A DNA stretch of 64,000 nt from assembly GCF_016904945.1 (NCBI RefSeq), contig NZ_JADIKF010000037.1, forward strand, positions 310,001 through 374,000. The letters run 5' to 3'. The DNA is from Dyella mobilis. Lineage in GTDB: Bacteria > Pseudomonadota > Gammaproteobacteria > Xanthomonadales > Rhodanobacteraceae. The notes beneath the pieces are model-generated. The model was not told the DNA's origin, ran no database searches, and saw only the letters and a program-made list of their open reading frames with translations. Of this stretch, positions 38,101 through 47,100 are shown piece by piece; the stretch's first letter is position 1, and the number at the start of each line of letters is the position of its first letter. Position numbers and translations under genes: made by a program.

Positions 38101-41100
38101 CTGTTTATATCGGCGTCGACTTGATTGTCGAACCTCGTCGCGTTCACCGTGAGCGCGCCCACGCTTTGCAGGGTGGCGCCCTCGGCATTGGTAAAGGCGC
38201 CAGCCAGATTGACGATGAAATCGCGATTGGCGCATAAGGTATTGCCCGCTTGGTTGGTGTAATCGCCGGCGAGCGTCAGGTTCAGGTCGCGGCCGGCGCG
38301 CAAGCGGCCGACGCCATCGAAAGCACTGAGCTGTGCCACAACATCGCCGTTGGCGGCCATCTCACCTGCGTCGTTGTGCAGCGTATCGAGCGCGAGCGCG
38401 ATCGTGCCGCCGGCGCCGATGGAGCCGGCCGTGTTGTCCAGGATCGCAGACCCGTCGTCCCAGGAAAAATTGCCGGCGGCGTACAACGTGCCGCGCTGGT
38501 TATTGAGATAGCTTCCTTGCATGGCGACGTTGCCGCCGGAAACCAGCGTACCGGCTGCATTGACCACCTGCGCAGCATTAAGCGAAACATCGCCCTGGCC
38601 ACCGAACGTGCCTGCGGTGTTGTCAAACGTGCCGCCAGTGATGACGGTGGCGCCGATGTCGGCATTGGCGATACGGCCGTTGCGGTTGCTGACCGATGAG
38701 GCTTGCAACGATAGCGAGGCAGCGCCTTGACCACTGCCAGCCTCGAGACGGCCACCGTCGTTCGTCAGCGCACCGCCTAGGTTGCCATCGATGCTGCCGA
38801 GCGCCTGCAGTGCGCCGCTGTTGATGGCCCCGTTCTGGACGTTCAACCACAGATCGGAGCCAGCATAGATCTGGCCGGCGTTGGCAAGGCTTCCGGCTTG
38901 CAGATGGACGGACTGGTTGCCGCCTAGAAAGCCGTCCTCACCCATACCAAGCATCTGTGCGATGGTCAGATCGAGATTGCCGTCGAGCGCCTTGATCCGG
39001 CCACTGCCATTAAGCAGGGCGAGCGCAGAAAGATCTGCACTATTGGCTTGCAACAGACCCTCGTCGTTGGCGAGCGCACCGACGAGCGCCATTTGCAGAT
39101 GATCGGCAACGACGGTGCCGGCCGCATTGTTGAAATCGCCGCCGGTGAGCGTGGCGTTGCCGCCGAGACTCAACGTTCCACCGGCGTTGTCCGTGGTGGT
39201 GCTTGCAAGGATGAGATCGCCATTGCCAAGCAGCTGGCCACCCACGTTGACCAGCGTGTTCGTCTCGATGTGCAGCACGCCGCTGCCGGCATGTTGGATA
39301 GTGGCGCCGGTATTGTTGAAGTCACCCGCACGGATGGCGACATTACCGCCGTTGCTGGCGATGAGTCCGGCGGTGTTGTCCAACAAGCCGCCGATGGCTA
39401 GCGCGGTATCCGACGTACCGGTTTGCAGCAGCTGGCCGCCGACGTTCGCGAAACTTCCGGCCTGCACGTTGACGTTGCCGGCCTGCAGGCGCCCTTGCGT
39501 ATTGTTCAACGCTTGCGCGGCAGACACGGCGAGGCGCCCATTCGTCGCCAGGTCGCCGCCGGCATGGTCGATGCCGCCTTGGGTGGCAGCGAGGGCGATG
39601 TCGTCGCCGGCGCGGGTGTTTGCGCCGTGCAGATCCAGCGTGCTGCCGGTGAAGCTGAGCGCGCCAGATGCCACATTCTGGCCCGTGGCTGCCAGCAACC
39701 CTTCCGCGGACAGGCTGAGTTGCGAGGCACCGGCGAGGCTGCCATCGCCTTGCAGGCCGGCGGCCAGTACACCGTTGCTTTGCACGCTGCCGGCGGTGGC
39801 AGCGAGATGGCCCTGCGCCGCCAGCGTGCCAGCGTTGGTCAACGCACCGGTAACGGCGAGCCCGAAGTCACCCCCGCTGTACATCGTGCCGCCATTGACC
39901 AACGAACCCGCGCGCAACGCCGCATCGCCGGCACTGATCCAGTTGCCGTGGGTGTTGTCGAGCAGGCCGCCGATCTGTACCTGCGCAGGCCCGCCAATCT
40001 GCACGGTGCCATAGGCATTGCGCCACGCGGCAGCCTGCGCGTCGAGCTGGCTGGCTTGCATGGTCGCATGGCTGTTGTCGAGGGTTCCCGCCGCGCGTAT
40101 CGCCAATGCAGCGGCTGTCGCCAGGTCGGCGTCGGTGTGATCGATATCGCCTGCCGTGCTGGTCAGCGCGATGTTGCCGCCGGCCTGGGTCTGCGCATGC
40201 GACAGGTCCAACGCACTGCCGAGCAGGCTGATGCCGCCCGAGGCGAGATTACGGCCGTTGGCGGCGAGACGATCGGTCGTGACCACATCGAGCGTGGCGC
40301 CACCCTGCAGGCTGCCGTCGCCCGCAAGGCCCGCCGCCAGCGTGCCGCTGGACGCGAGTTGCTGCGCACGCAGGCTTGTGTCGTAGGCGGCCGCCAGGAC
40401 ATTGGCGTTGCTCAGCGTTCCACCCACATCGAACGTGAGACGGCCACCGCTGTAGACGGTACCGGTATTGGCGGCGTCGCCTGCGCTTTGCAGCGCCATG
40501 TCGGTCGTGGACTGCAGCGCGCCGCGGTTGTTCAGTGAACCGGCCTGGAGCAGCAGACCATCGCCACTGAAGAGCGTGCCGCTGTTGTCGACATTTCCAC
40601 TGGTCAGCACCTGCATCGAACCGCCGGATTGCAGCGTGCCACGTTGGCCGAGCGATGCGCCGTGGATAACGAACTGGCCCGCGGATGAGGTGACGCCGGT
40701 CAACTCGATGTGGCCGGCAGCATCCAGCGTGAAATCGCCGCTCTGCGACGCCAGTTGCCCGGCATTGCGCACACCGACGCCAGCCTCGGTGGCGATCAGG
40801 TGCACCGTATTGGCGTACATGCCACCCAGGGCGGCGACGTCGATGCTCAGCGCCGGCGTGTCGCCCTCACCTGCCAGAGTTTGTGCGGAAAGGTCGGCGT
40901 AGCTGACCTGGTTGGCGCCGGCGACGACGTTGAGGTGGTTGCCCCACACCTTGCCGTTGACAGTAAGGTTGCGCGAAATCAGATCCAGGCGATCGATGTT
41001 CGAGGCATCCAGGCCATCGCCCTCGATAGCGACACTGCCGCCGGTGACGTGCAGGCCACTGAGCGAGCCATCCGCGCCGAAGGTGGGCAACCCCGTGGTC

Positions 41101-41597
41101 AAGGTGGCCCGATTCGTGTTGATAAAACCCGCGCCGTTGACCGCAATGCCATTGGGATTGGCGATGATCACGTCGGCAGCGTGGCCTGCCACTTCCGTAT
41201 AGCCACGCAGATAGGTCGGGTTGGTCGAAGTGACTTCGTTGACGATCACCCTCGCCGACTGCCCCGCCTGATAATTAGGGTTGCCGGTGACATAGCCGCC
41301 AAGCTGCGTCGTCGACACGCCTGCATCGTTATTCAGAATCAGACCCTGCCGGTCGACGTTGAATTGCCGGTACTGGTTGTGCGACACGCCGGCGGCGGAC
41401 GGCGCCACGATGTTCACCACCGGCACGCCATTGCCGGCTGCACTCGTGCCGGGGCGATGAGTGGCGGCATGGGGATCGGGCGTGACTTGAGCAGCCGCAA
41501 GCAATGGAGCCGTCAGCAAGGCCGACAACACGGCTGCGCTCAGGGTCCGGCGAGAGAGCGATCTTGCAGAAGCGTACGTTTGCTTGCGGGTACTCAT
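32193..41597 (-). CDS. cdiA: CdiA-type filamentous adhesin with lipase-like C-terminal toxin
   Basis: This 3134-residue two-partner-secretion exoprotein has a Sec signal (residues 1-36, ending LLAAAQ). A TPS domain follows (about 40-320, with NPNGIAVNGAGFINTNRATLTTG), then long FHA-type repeats. A non-repetitive receptor-binding-like region lies around ARYLWNDADGQHLPPYVDASQ, followed by a second repeat block (LAAGNNV, IAGNDLNL). The last 200 residues are unlike nuclease CTs: TINGILNDEA, then YAHSWGS with candidate nucleophile Ser2979, Asp3052 in SPKDPVA and His3103 in NPHSCYG, a lipase-like triad. No VENN motif was seen. AAGGA precedes the ATG by eight bases; a longer frame upstream was rejected. 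Confidence 0.88.
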   Translation of the reverse strand: MSTRKQTYASARSLSRRTLSAAVLSALLTAPLLAAAQVTPDPHAATHRPGTSAAGNGVPVVNIVAPSAAGVSHNQYRQFNVDRQGLILNNDAGVSTTQLGGYVTGNPNYQAGQSARVIVNEVTSTNPTYLRGYTEVAGHAADVIIANPNGIAVNGAGFINTNRATLTTGLPTFGADGSLSGLHVTGGSVAIEGDGLDASNIDRLDLISRNLTVNGKVWGNHLNVVAGANQVSYADLSAQTLAGEGDTPALSIDVAALGGMYANTVHLIATEAGVGVRNAGQLASQSGDFTLDAAGHIELTGVTSSAGQFVIHGASLGQRGTLQSGGSMQVLTSGNVDNSGTLFSGDGLLLQAGSLNNRGALQSTTDMALQSAGDAANTGTVYSGGRLTFDVGGTLSNANVLAAAYDTSLRAQQLASSGTLAAGLAGDGSLQGGATLDVVTTDRLAANGRNLASGGISLLGSALDLSHAQTQAGGNIALTSTAGDIDHTDADLATAAALAIRAAGTLDNSHATMQASQLDAQAAAWRNAYGTVQIGGPAQVQIGGLLDNTHGNWISAGDAALRAGSLVNGGTMYSGGDFGLAVTGALTNAGTLAAQGHLAATAGSVQSNGVLAAGLQGDGSLAGASQLSLSAEGLLAATGQNVASGALSFTGSTLDLHGANTRAGDDIALAATQGGIDHAGGDLATNGRLAVSAAQALNNTQGRLQAGNVNVQAGSFANVGGQLLQTGTSDTALAIGGLLDNTAGLIASNGGNVAIRAGDFNNTGATIQHAGSGVLHIETNTLVNVGGQLLGNGDLILASTTTDNAGGTLSLGGNATLTGGDFNNAAGTVVADHLQMALVGALANDEGLLQANSADLSALALLNGSGRIKALDGNLDLTIAQMLGMGEDGFLGGNQSVHLQAGSLANAGQIYAGSDLWLNVQNGAINSGALQALGSIDGNLGGALTNDGGRLEAGSGQGAASLSLQASSVSNRNGRIANADIGATVITGGTFDNTAGTFGGQGDVSLNAAQVVNAAGTLVSGGNVAMQGSYLNNQRGTLYAAGNFSWDDGSAILDNTAGSIGAGGTIALALDTLHNDAGEMAANGDVVAQLSAFDGVGRLRAGRDLNLTLAGDYTNQAGNTLCANRDFIVNLAGAFTNAEGATLQSVGALTVNATRFDNQVDADINSADTTLNAGTQVNAGRIEGDTVTLNAGDITNTGTIIGNAITVNATNLTNGADLGQATDNTPYQTALIAAVNQLNLYVTGDLLNRDAMLYTLGDLAIAADASGARNRSVTNLSGDIEAGGDIAIATQQLTNQRRVFDTSIYTLSPDEQAQNTYTYTLARYLWNDADGQHLPPYVDASQVIDGSEFAKAKGFCDHLNGSNDNQRCAGYPFGVGAPDTFQGVYTATLTAMTRVDDASAEGRLLAGGNITINGSVLNDTSTIAAGNNLVINGQDGHAGGGNVGHDTVQNIAWVPTGTVVTTIDEQSATQKLVEDPHREWIDGPWMSYGSQTLTDTVPLGSGQIPDWIRQAVGPGVDARMSAGNAVDISAQNIDNTVVGADGKPVSGVGLGSNGQGQNVVGQGGGGADHVGDRSGAIGPLPGAQIIGTPGQPLPVQLPSNGLYTVKPGSGSPYLVETDPRFATMSGFLGSDYLLNQLGLQGDLTLKRLGDAFYETQLVMEQITGLTGKRYLDGDTDALEQYKALMDAGTQEAKQFNLAVGVALTPEQMASLTQDMVWLVNETVNGEHVLVPVVYLSQQTANNVASGAVIQGATVSLNATNQLTNTGTLQSAGDATIKAGSLLNAGSLGAGGNLSVQAAQDLLNTGAIHGGNVSLAAGNDLLSAATLGSVSLGTVNLGGVSAPNLGLPTGGQVIATGNLTAQAGNNLTLDHANVSAGQNLGLAAGNNVTATASTIQAGGVAQLIAGNDLNLNAQGSTQRQGTQMNGVETTTYTATTLQAGGSAVLAAGHDLHSQASHVQAGDQLSLSAGHDVNLTTVTGNTTQAKQAFQGNTLVGTRQTDQSLQGNTLGGTNGVAISAGHDLNATAGVISSEQGDVTLAAGNNVNLNAGQETHSTVQNTRTSKSGFLSNSSTVTHDASSDTYAIGTQIGANNISVAAGNDLSAQAAYLNANNALTLAAGHDINLADAQDQHIEQHDTETKSFSFFSTSTKRFGSVDPEWRSNSSHAQINQSTSVGNVLSGDSVTVAAGNNLTATNAQIVATNDVVLAAGNNLTLNAGQNTYDQTQSTSTSHTGLMNNGGLSVLIGNRSTDDTYHEHDVTYTGSTVGSLNGNVTLSAGNDVHITGSDVLSHTGTAIVGNNVTIDAAVGSSDITETHKVSQAGINVGIGGAAAGMASAAYNGARSSIDAAHDDGRLAALYAVRSYYEGSKAFDAVNGGLSKDGIDGGINLQVGIGGSSASSTTTAHDETAYGSRIVSGGNVTVAATGGDLNVVGSQIAGQDVSLAAANNLNVLSQQENHSLQSNSHNVSAGVGVEIGTSGFGIYVQAAGGQAKEHGNGITHADTTVDAKGTLALVSGNDATIKGAQLTGNQVTGAIGNNFAIQSEQDTNDYASQQWQAGGKAVIGAGGGGGFSYSQSKIDNHYASVTSISGIQAGDGGFNLSVGGNTNLIGGVIASTADASKNLLDTGSLSFSDIENKASYSAKQISLGGSYSSAKGNNGGSHFAPVLSPTQSNSRQSTTKAGVAQGLILTRDGDTDLAGLDRQPTLSDEALKPFDLDKIQNDQAFVGGLSSFASEIIDDYYSAKLAEQQAQIDAKKAEADEASRLGDTAKASEIYQQVAQMRDDRDSGHAQAIAKSISALAISALGGNISLSSGLSYTALSGSVGYTQEEAGKAMRGHHETLAMKVTCKMTAQVCANLRIPDGLSSDQRIQYLRDNGMEITFVDQIPEGARNITINGILNDEARADHVEIGHVSQENDGANNVTYYVQYNASKGGASDLMQAGYDKFVSPINGDYSATTLAVVDAVRRQGDGAEVSLYAHSWGSIVTRNVLNILAGDGYANSSLTTGVFGAAVRPGGLTSSMVKIAGHDRVFLSDEDKKKGVKPALLYLTSPKDPVAAFVGGTLFPPYTYLDSNSPQHLPGASPGQLWGALAGIGSVFEGAINPHSCYGLNCAGTDYNWSLEKAELWHKKTPGGSE

Positions 41598-41635
41598 GAT
41601 GGTCGTCCTTGATGAAATGACGTGTCGCATGGCTG

Positions 41636-43375
41636 TCAGAGGGAGTAAACGAGCTGGAAGCCGCTCGCCGTTCGTGTGTTGGGCAACAGATCGCGGCCAT
41701 GCACCGCCTTGCCGACAAAAGCGTCCCAACTCAGTTGGCGATAGGTACCGCGCAAGCCGAAAAAGCCGCCGCTCAGTGCGGTGTTGCCGGGGATGTATTC
41801 GGTACCGGGGCCGCTCACGCGACCGGTGTCGATGCCCGCATAAAGCACCGTGGGCCAGCTGCCCATCGGCCACGACAAGGTGTTGCGCCAGTACCAGCCC
41901 TTCGCGGCGGCAAGCGTCTGGTCGCCGTCAAAACCACGCACTGTGTAGCGACCGCCGACACTGATGTATTCGGAGCCGTAGAGGTGATCGCTGCTGTACT
42001 GGCCGTGGAACTCGCTGCTCCATTGCACCGGCCGGCCGCCCAAGACGAAGGGCAGATTGAACGATGCATCGAGCGTGGTGAGGCGATAGCGGAAAGTGGG
42101 ATCGTCGTGTTGTCGGTCCGCCGGATCGTGCTGGCCGCCGAACCACGGCACGCCAAAGCGTTCGGCAACACGCAGATCGATCTGCGTGTTGCCAAGATAA
42201 TGGCGATGGGCGATGGCCGCCTCCAGCATGCTCATGTCGCGCCGTTGCGAATCCAGTTCCACGTCTTCGATGTAGCTGTGCGCCCAGCGTTTCCCCACAC
42301 GCAACTCGGCAGTGGTTTTGCTGTGATGATCGCGATGGAGCAGCCGCTGTGCCGCCAGATCGACGGATCTGGACGTACCGCTGCTGGTGAAGGTTTGCGC
42401 GGACCCGGCGACGGTCTGGTGATACCGGTAACCGTACGCGCTGGCGGTAAACAACCAGTTGCCGTGCGGAAGGGAGTAATTGCCGTTGAAGCCCTGCGTT
42501 CCGCGCCCGACGCCGTTGAGCACGCCATGCGTAGCGCCCAACGAAAGCACATCGCTGGCGCGCAGGGGATTGTCGATGCCCAGCGTGAGGCCCGCCTGAT
42601 ACAGGCCTGTGGCTGCGGCACCGGAATCGTCGAGGGTGGCCACGACGTGCCAAGGCTTGCTGCGTCTCACGGTAATGATCAGATCGGACTGGCCGTTCGC
42701 TTGCGCTGGTGCAATATCGATCGCTACGTCCTGCGACGAAACGCGACGCATCTGTTCCAGGCCCTGCTCGATGTCTCGCAGGTTGAGCAGATCGCCTGCG
42801 CGCATCGGCAGGGCCGAACGCCAGCCTGACGGTGGCGAGCCATCTGCACCGCGGATGGCGTGAATGATGCCGGGCGCCAGGTTGACGGTGAGCACGCCGG
42901 TGGAGATGTCTTGCTCTTGCAGGCCCACGCGCGTGGTGACATAGCCGCGATCGATGATCAGGTCGCCGGCACGGCGCACGATCAGGCTGACGCCTTCGTG
43001 CCCGACGCAGCGACCGGCGTATCGGCTGAGATAGCGCTGCACGAACCAGAAATCGGCGGCGCGTTCGCCGATCAGGCGAATACTGCGTAGCGGAATGCAG
43101 CCGGCTTCCTCAGGCAGATCGAGGTGGCGGAAATCGGTCGCCACCTGGCGATGCAGGCGCACATCCGGCGTGCGATCACGTGCCACGCGCTCTTGCGCTT
43201 GGCGTTGCGTGCGCTCGCGCTGCTGTTGCTCGTCGAGGGTGAGCGGCCGGTCTTGCGCCATCGCCGCCGGCGACAACGCGGCGATGCCCGCCAGCGCCAA
43301 CCAGCGCGTCCATTCCGGGAAAATCGGAGCCCGTTGTTCTTCCTTGGCGTACAAATCGTCCATACCTTTACGCAT
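41636..43375 (-). CDS. cdiB: CdiB/ShlB-type two-partner secretion outer-membrane transporter
   Basis: The 579-residue TpsB porin has a signal peptide (ALAGIAALSPAAMAQ) and a Gln/Arg-rich plug region (EQQQRERTQRQAQERVARD). A POTRA part begins CIPLRSIRLIGE, with GDLIIDRGYVTTRVGLQEQDISTG and LNLRDIEQGLEQMRRVSSQDV. The 16-strand barrel carries the conserved YTVRGFDGDQTLA motif near residue 450. It exports CdiA across the outer membrane. It lies 38 bases before cdiA, giving the B-A-I order known from E. coli. An ATG four codons later is an alternative start. Confidence 0.92.
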   Translation of the reverse strand: MRKGMDDLYAKEEQRAPIFPEWTRWLALAGIAALSPAAMAQDRPLTLDEQQQRERTQRQAQERVARDRTPDVRLHRQVATDFRHLDLPEEAGCIPLRSIRLIGERAADFWFVQRYLSRYAGRCVGHEGVSLIVRRAGDLIIDRGYVTTRVGLQEQDISTGVLTVNLAPGIIHAIRGADGSPPSGWRSALPMRAGDLLNLRDIEQGLEQMRRVSSQDVAIDIAPAQANGQSDLIITVRRSKPWHVVATLDDSGAAATGLYQAGLTLGIDNPLRASDVLSLGATHGVLNGVGRGTQGFNGNYSLPHGNWLFTASAYGYRYHQTVAGSAQTFTSSGTSRSVDLAAQRLLHRDHHSKTTAELRVGKRWAHSYIEDVELDSQRRDMSMLEAAIAHRHYLGNTQIDLRVAERFGVPWFGGQHDPADRQHDDPTFRYRLTTLDASFNLPFVLGGRPVQWSSEFHGQYSSDHLYGSEYISVGGRYTVRGFDGDQTLAAAKGWYWRNTLSWPMGSWPTVLYAGIDTGRVSGPGTEYIPGNTALSGGFFGLRGTYRQLSWDAFVGKAVHGRDLLPNTRTASGFQLVYSL

Positions 43376-43411
43376 GCTCGTGAATCGAACATAGCGAAAA
43401 GTTCGGGCGAC

Positions 43412-43431
43412 AAACCGGCGTTTCGCCGGCG
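43412..43431 (-). terminator. Hairpin between comF remnant and cdiB
   Basis: CCGGCG at 43415-43420 and CGCCGG at 43424-43429 form a six-pair GC stem with a 3-nt loop, followed on the minus strand by TTTGT. It could end transcription from comF before the cdi locus. The T run is short. Confidence 0.35.
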
Positions 43432-43535
43432 CTTACCCCAAAATAGTTACTCCCTACACTGGAAGTACGTCATCGCCTTCAAGAGGTCGGCCATATCTTC
43501 GGAAGTTGATGTCAGATTTACCTGACTATCGGATT

Positions 43536-43838
43536 TCAGCGCCCTGACATCGGCGCGCGTGCCAGCGCCCATACGTCTACGCGCGAGGCGCCTGCCTTCT
43601 TGAGCACGCGCGCACATTCGGCAAGCGTCGTGCCGGTGGTGAATACATCGTCGAGCACCGCAACGTGATCGGGCAGCGCAACACCCTCTCGCACGGCGAA
43701 AGCGTTGCGCACGTTGCGCCTGCGCTGAACCGCATCGAGCCCGGTTTGCGCGTCGGTATGTCGCAAGCGCTGTAGCACGTCGTGCCTGCACGCTATGCCC
43801 AGTTCGCGCGCCAGCGGTTGCGCCAATTCCCAGGGCAT
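43536..43838 (-). pseudogene. comF: 5'-truncated comF (phosphoribosyltransferase domain)
   Basis: The 100 remaining residues match the C-terminal half of ComF/GntX. ELAQPLARELGIACRHDVLQRLR, RRRNVRNAFAV and the PRPP-binding VAVLDDVFTTGTTLAECARVLKKAGASRVDVWALAR are intact. A normal ComF has about 230-240 residues with an N-terminal Cys-rich zinc motif. Here homology stops abruptly at the ELA of the usual RGYNQAxELA, within about ten bases of 43838, and unrelated DNA follows. ComF helps take up DNA for natural transformation, so this copy is probably inactive. Confidence 0.72.
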
Positions 43839-44173
43839 GATAAAGACAACCGAAACACTATTTGACAGCTCAATTACAGGGCGATTTTGGTGACATAGCG
43901 GAGATTCGCTATGCGACTTGAGTCTTCTGCCTTGGAAGAACAGTTAAGCTCAATTTGCGCAACTTAAAAGCGACATTCCAGGCTCGATTGTAATGCGAGC
44001 CTGGCATCAGCATCGTTTAAGTTCTGTTTATGCTGGGAGGATGCGAGGACGGGGTCACAGCAATCGGCGGGCGGCAAAGCTTGGTGCCCGAAGTGTTGGG
44101 CCTGACCGACGACAAGCGTTCAACCCCCAAGTGCGTAATAAGCAACCTTTCCATTTGCGATGGCCTTCCGCTT
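43839..44173. other. Non-coding stretch at a presumed insertion border
   Basis: About 335 bases with no convincing gene. It lies between the broken end of comF and the start of lower-GC island DNA. No insertion-sequence ends, tRNA or clear direct repeats were seen, so the mechanism that cut comF is not visible. Confidence 0.4.
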
Positions 44174-47100
44174 TCACGGACTCAGGTTAATCAGCAAATG
44201 ATAGAACGTCACTTCGACCGTGCCACGCCAACGGCACTCCCGCCCGACCCAAAGATTTCCGGTGTTCTCTAGCACTTCGATCGTTTTTCCCGCGGCGTCC
44301 ATAGCGAAGCCGGAATAGTCTTGTTGAGATATATACGCGCGATATCCCTCTGTCAGCCTCTCGAACTTCGGTACCTGGCAGTAGGCAACTATAAAGACAG
44401 GACTGACGCATTCTTGGTCATAGCCGGCAATCTTATTGAGATGCTTTAGAATTATCGTGGTATCGACATTGAAGAGGCGAAACGCCTCAAACATTGCGAT
44501 TCGTCTGCTCCATTGGTCCGTAATGTAGCCATCGACTTGACCTGGCTGGAGCCCACTCTCAGACTTTCCTGTGCGCTTTTGGTCTCGCAGTGCTATGTGG
44601 GCCTCTGCCATCCGCTTTTCGAAAAGCGAGACGAACCAATCATTGATCAAGTCCTCATCTGCAATCCTTAAATTTGTTGAGCCATCCTTGTCCTTGACGA
44701 GAATCTGCAGATTTGTCTTCCGTAGAAGCAGTTCCCGTGCGACTTCATGCGTAATTTCATAAAGAAATTCAGTGGGGGTTTTGCCTTCTCTAACTATGGC
44801 GACATAGTCATCGAACTGCTTGCCAGAGATTTCCTTGTAGTGCCTGGCAAGCTGGAGAGTCGTGCGATGAAGGCTCTCAGTAACCATCTTTGCCATGTCT
44901 CGCATCGTCATATCGTTTGACGTTGCTTGACTTAAAAGCCGCATGAGCTCATCGAGCTCAAGTCCTTCCGATGACTGATGATTATGTGAGCGGTAATTCT
45001 TGATAATTTTTGTCGCGGCGCTCGGATTTTCGTGTTTAATGAGCGTTTCGCAATAAGGGCGCAAGATCTCAATTCTGTTGCGCTGATCAGTGCTCAGTTT
45101 TGACCAGAACGCGTCCATCTCTGTTAGGTCGTCAAGCTCTTTGTAGACATTCATAACGGATGCGACGAATGCGTTGGGAATATCCTCAACGGCAATGGCT
45201 CTTAAGCTATCTAGAAATGCCGCCAGCGCGTGCTTTAAGCCATTCGGATTTTGGCTGCCGGATAGACACGCCAGCCTACTTGTAAACAACAAGAAACTGT
45301 AGTTGCGGTCCTTGGTTTCTTCAACAAGCGATTCCATGATCAGAACGCATCGCTTTGGATCCGTCTCGCGATATGCTGCAGCAATGATATAGCGCCGGAA
45401 GTTTTCGCAATCGCGCCAGTACCGAAAATCGACCGAGTGAGGATTGCCATGAGCATGGGGAATTGGTTTCTGCAGCGTCTCTTTCTCAAATAGCTCAGCG
45501 TCAGCCTTATGCTTCTCGAAAAGCAACATAAGATCCCATTTATAGCCAAAGGTGAGCCATGTTTTGTGCAAATGCGTTACGTGCTGATTTTTGCTTGATG
45601 CGAAGGGGTCACCAGCAAGTAGGTTTTGGGCTCTGGAAAGCACGCTTGTGGCAAGCGGTGTATCTCCCGCGTTGCACGCAGCAACAAATGCCTTTTCCAA
45701 ATCGATCAATCCCAAATCAGCGATATCACTGAATTGGCGCGCCTCAATAACCTTCTGCAACCGATCCGCTCGCACCAGTACGGTTGTTTTCTCACGCAAT
45801 GCAAAGAGCTGAGCTAGGGGAACGTTCGGGACACAGCGGTCGAAGAAGTCGTCATACATCTCATCCGGAAGTCCGTTTATGTAGGAGCAGAATTGGGACC
45901 AGAGGTCGTACTTTTCCGCGCCGAAGTAGGTGTCGAACAAAAATATACCCAAGCCGCGGTCGCCGAAACCAATATTTAGTACCAGCTCCAAGGAGCGACG
46001 CCCGAAGCGGGCCCAAGTTCCAGGTAGTCGTTCGGGAGTGCCAATGAGCATTAATACCTGCATGTGTTGCTGAATAGCTGAAGATGAGTTGAGTGGATGT
46101 TCTTGCGCGTATAGAACGCTCGCGGCCAAATTTGCACTGTCATTGGTTAGCGCCATCATTCGCGAGACGTTATTGATCGCTAATCGATGCCATGGGAGGG
46201 TTAGAAAGAATGCTGACGCCTGAAGGCCTGTGTTTTCGCCTTTGACTCCCCGCATAAATGCTTCGCGGTAGTAGTCAAAAAGTTGGTCACAAAGGGTGTC
46301 ATAGGCGATGTTTGTCGACTCGGCGACGGCGGCATTTAGATGCTCGAGTACCCAGAAGCCAAGAAAATAGAGATGAAAGCTCGCTCGCGAGGGGAGTGGC
46401 TCATCCTTGCGAGCGCTTAAATGTTTAGAGAGGGCATCACCAAGGCGTAGCAACTGTTTCCCCGAAAGGCCGTCTAGAAACGTTACCAAGAACTCGTATT
46501 CGAACGTACCAGCGAAATTGGCTGCGGTGAAATTGCAGCGCTCGCCTAGATATTCTGCGACTCGAACAAGCCTAAGCCCATCCGAATCATCGTCGCCGAT
46601 CGTTCGCATGTACTCGTCGCGTATCAGGGTTTGATAGCCCTTGCCGAAATGATGTGCCGAAGCATCGCCATCACGATGCCAGGGAAATATCTGTCGAGCA
46701 GATAGATGCTGCAAGCCATAGTCGCACCAACCCTGCAGCGATAGCAGAAGTAGGTTAAATGAAGTGCGAGAGTAAAATGGAAAATCGTTAAACAGTAGGT
46801 ATTTGAGTGCTGGCCTGGATTTCGAGAGATCCAGAAGTGCCTCAGTGAAGCCCGTCGAGGATAGGGTTTGGCTATCGACAAAAATGCTTGCATCAATGCA
46901 GCTGAAAACGGCCCATGAATAGAAAAAATGCATGTGGCCGGAGTGCGCATACTTTGAAAGTGTGGCCGCGAACTGCAATTCGTCCAAGTCATCCAGTGAG
47001 GCATTCGGGTACGATCGCTCGAGCGTTTCTAGAGTAGGCTTGGGTAATTCTTCGCACTCAGGGTGGTTTGATCGAGAGTTATCGTCGTGGGAAATGTCAA

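Noticed and set aside
41598..41873. Upstream extension of the cdiA frame by 92 codons
   Set aside because: It overlaps the end of cdiB, while the ATG at 41597 has a ribosome site and begins a clear signal peptide.
43993..44272. Short plus-strand frames at the island border
   Set aside because: They have no ribosome site or protein-like composition, and they overlap the end of the large minus-strand gene.
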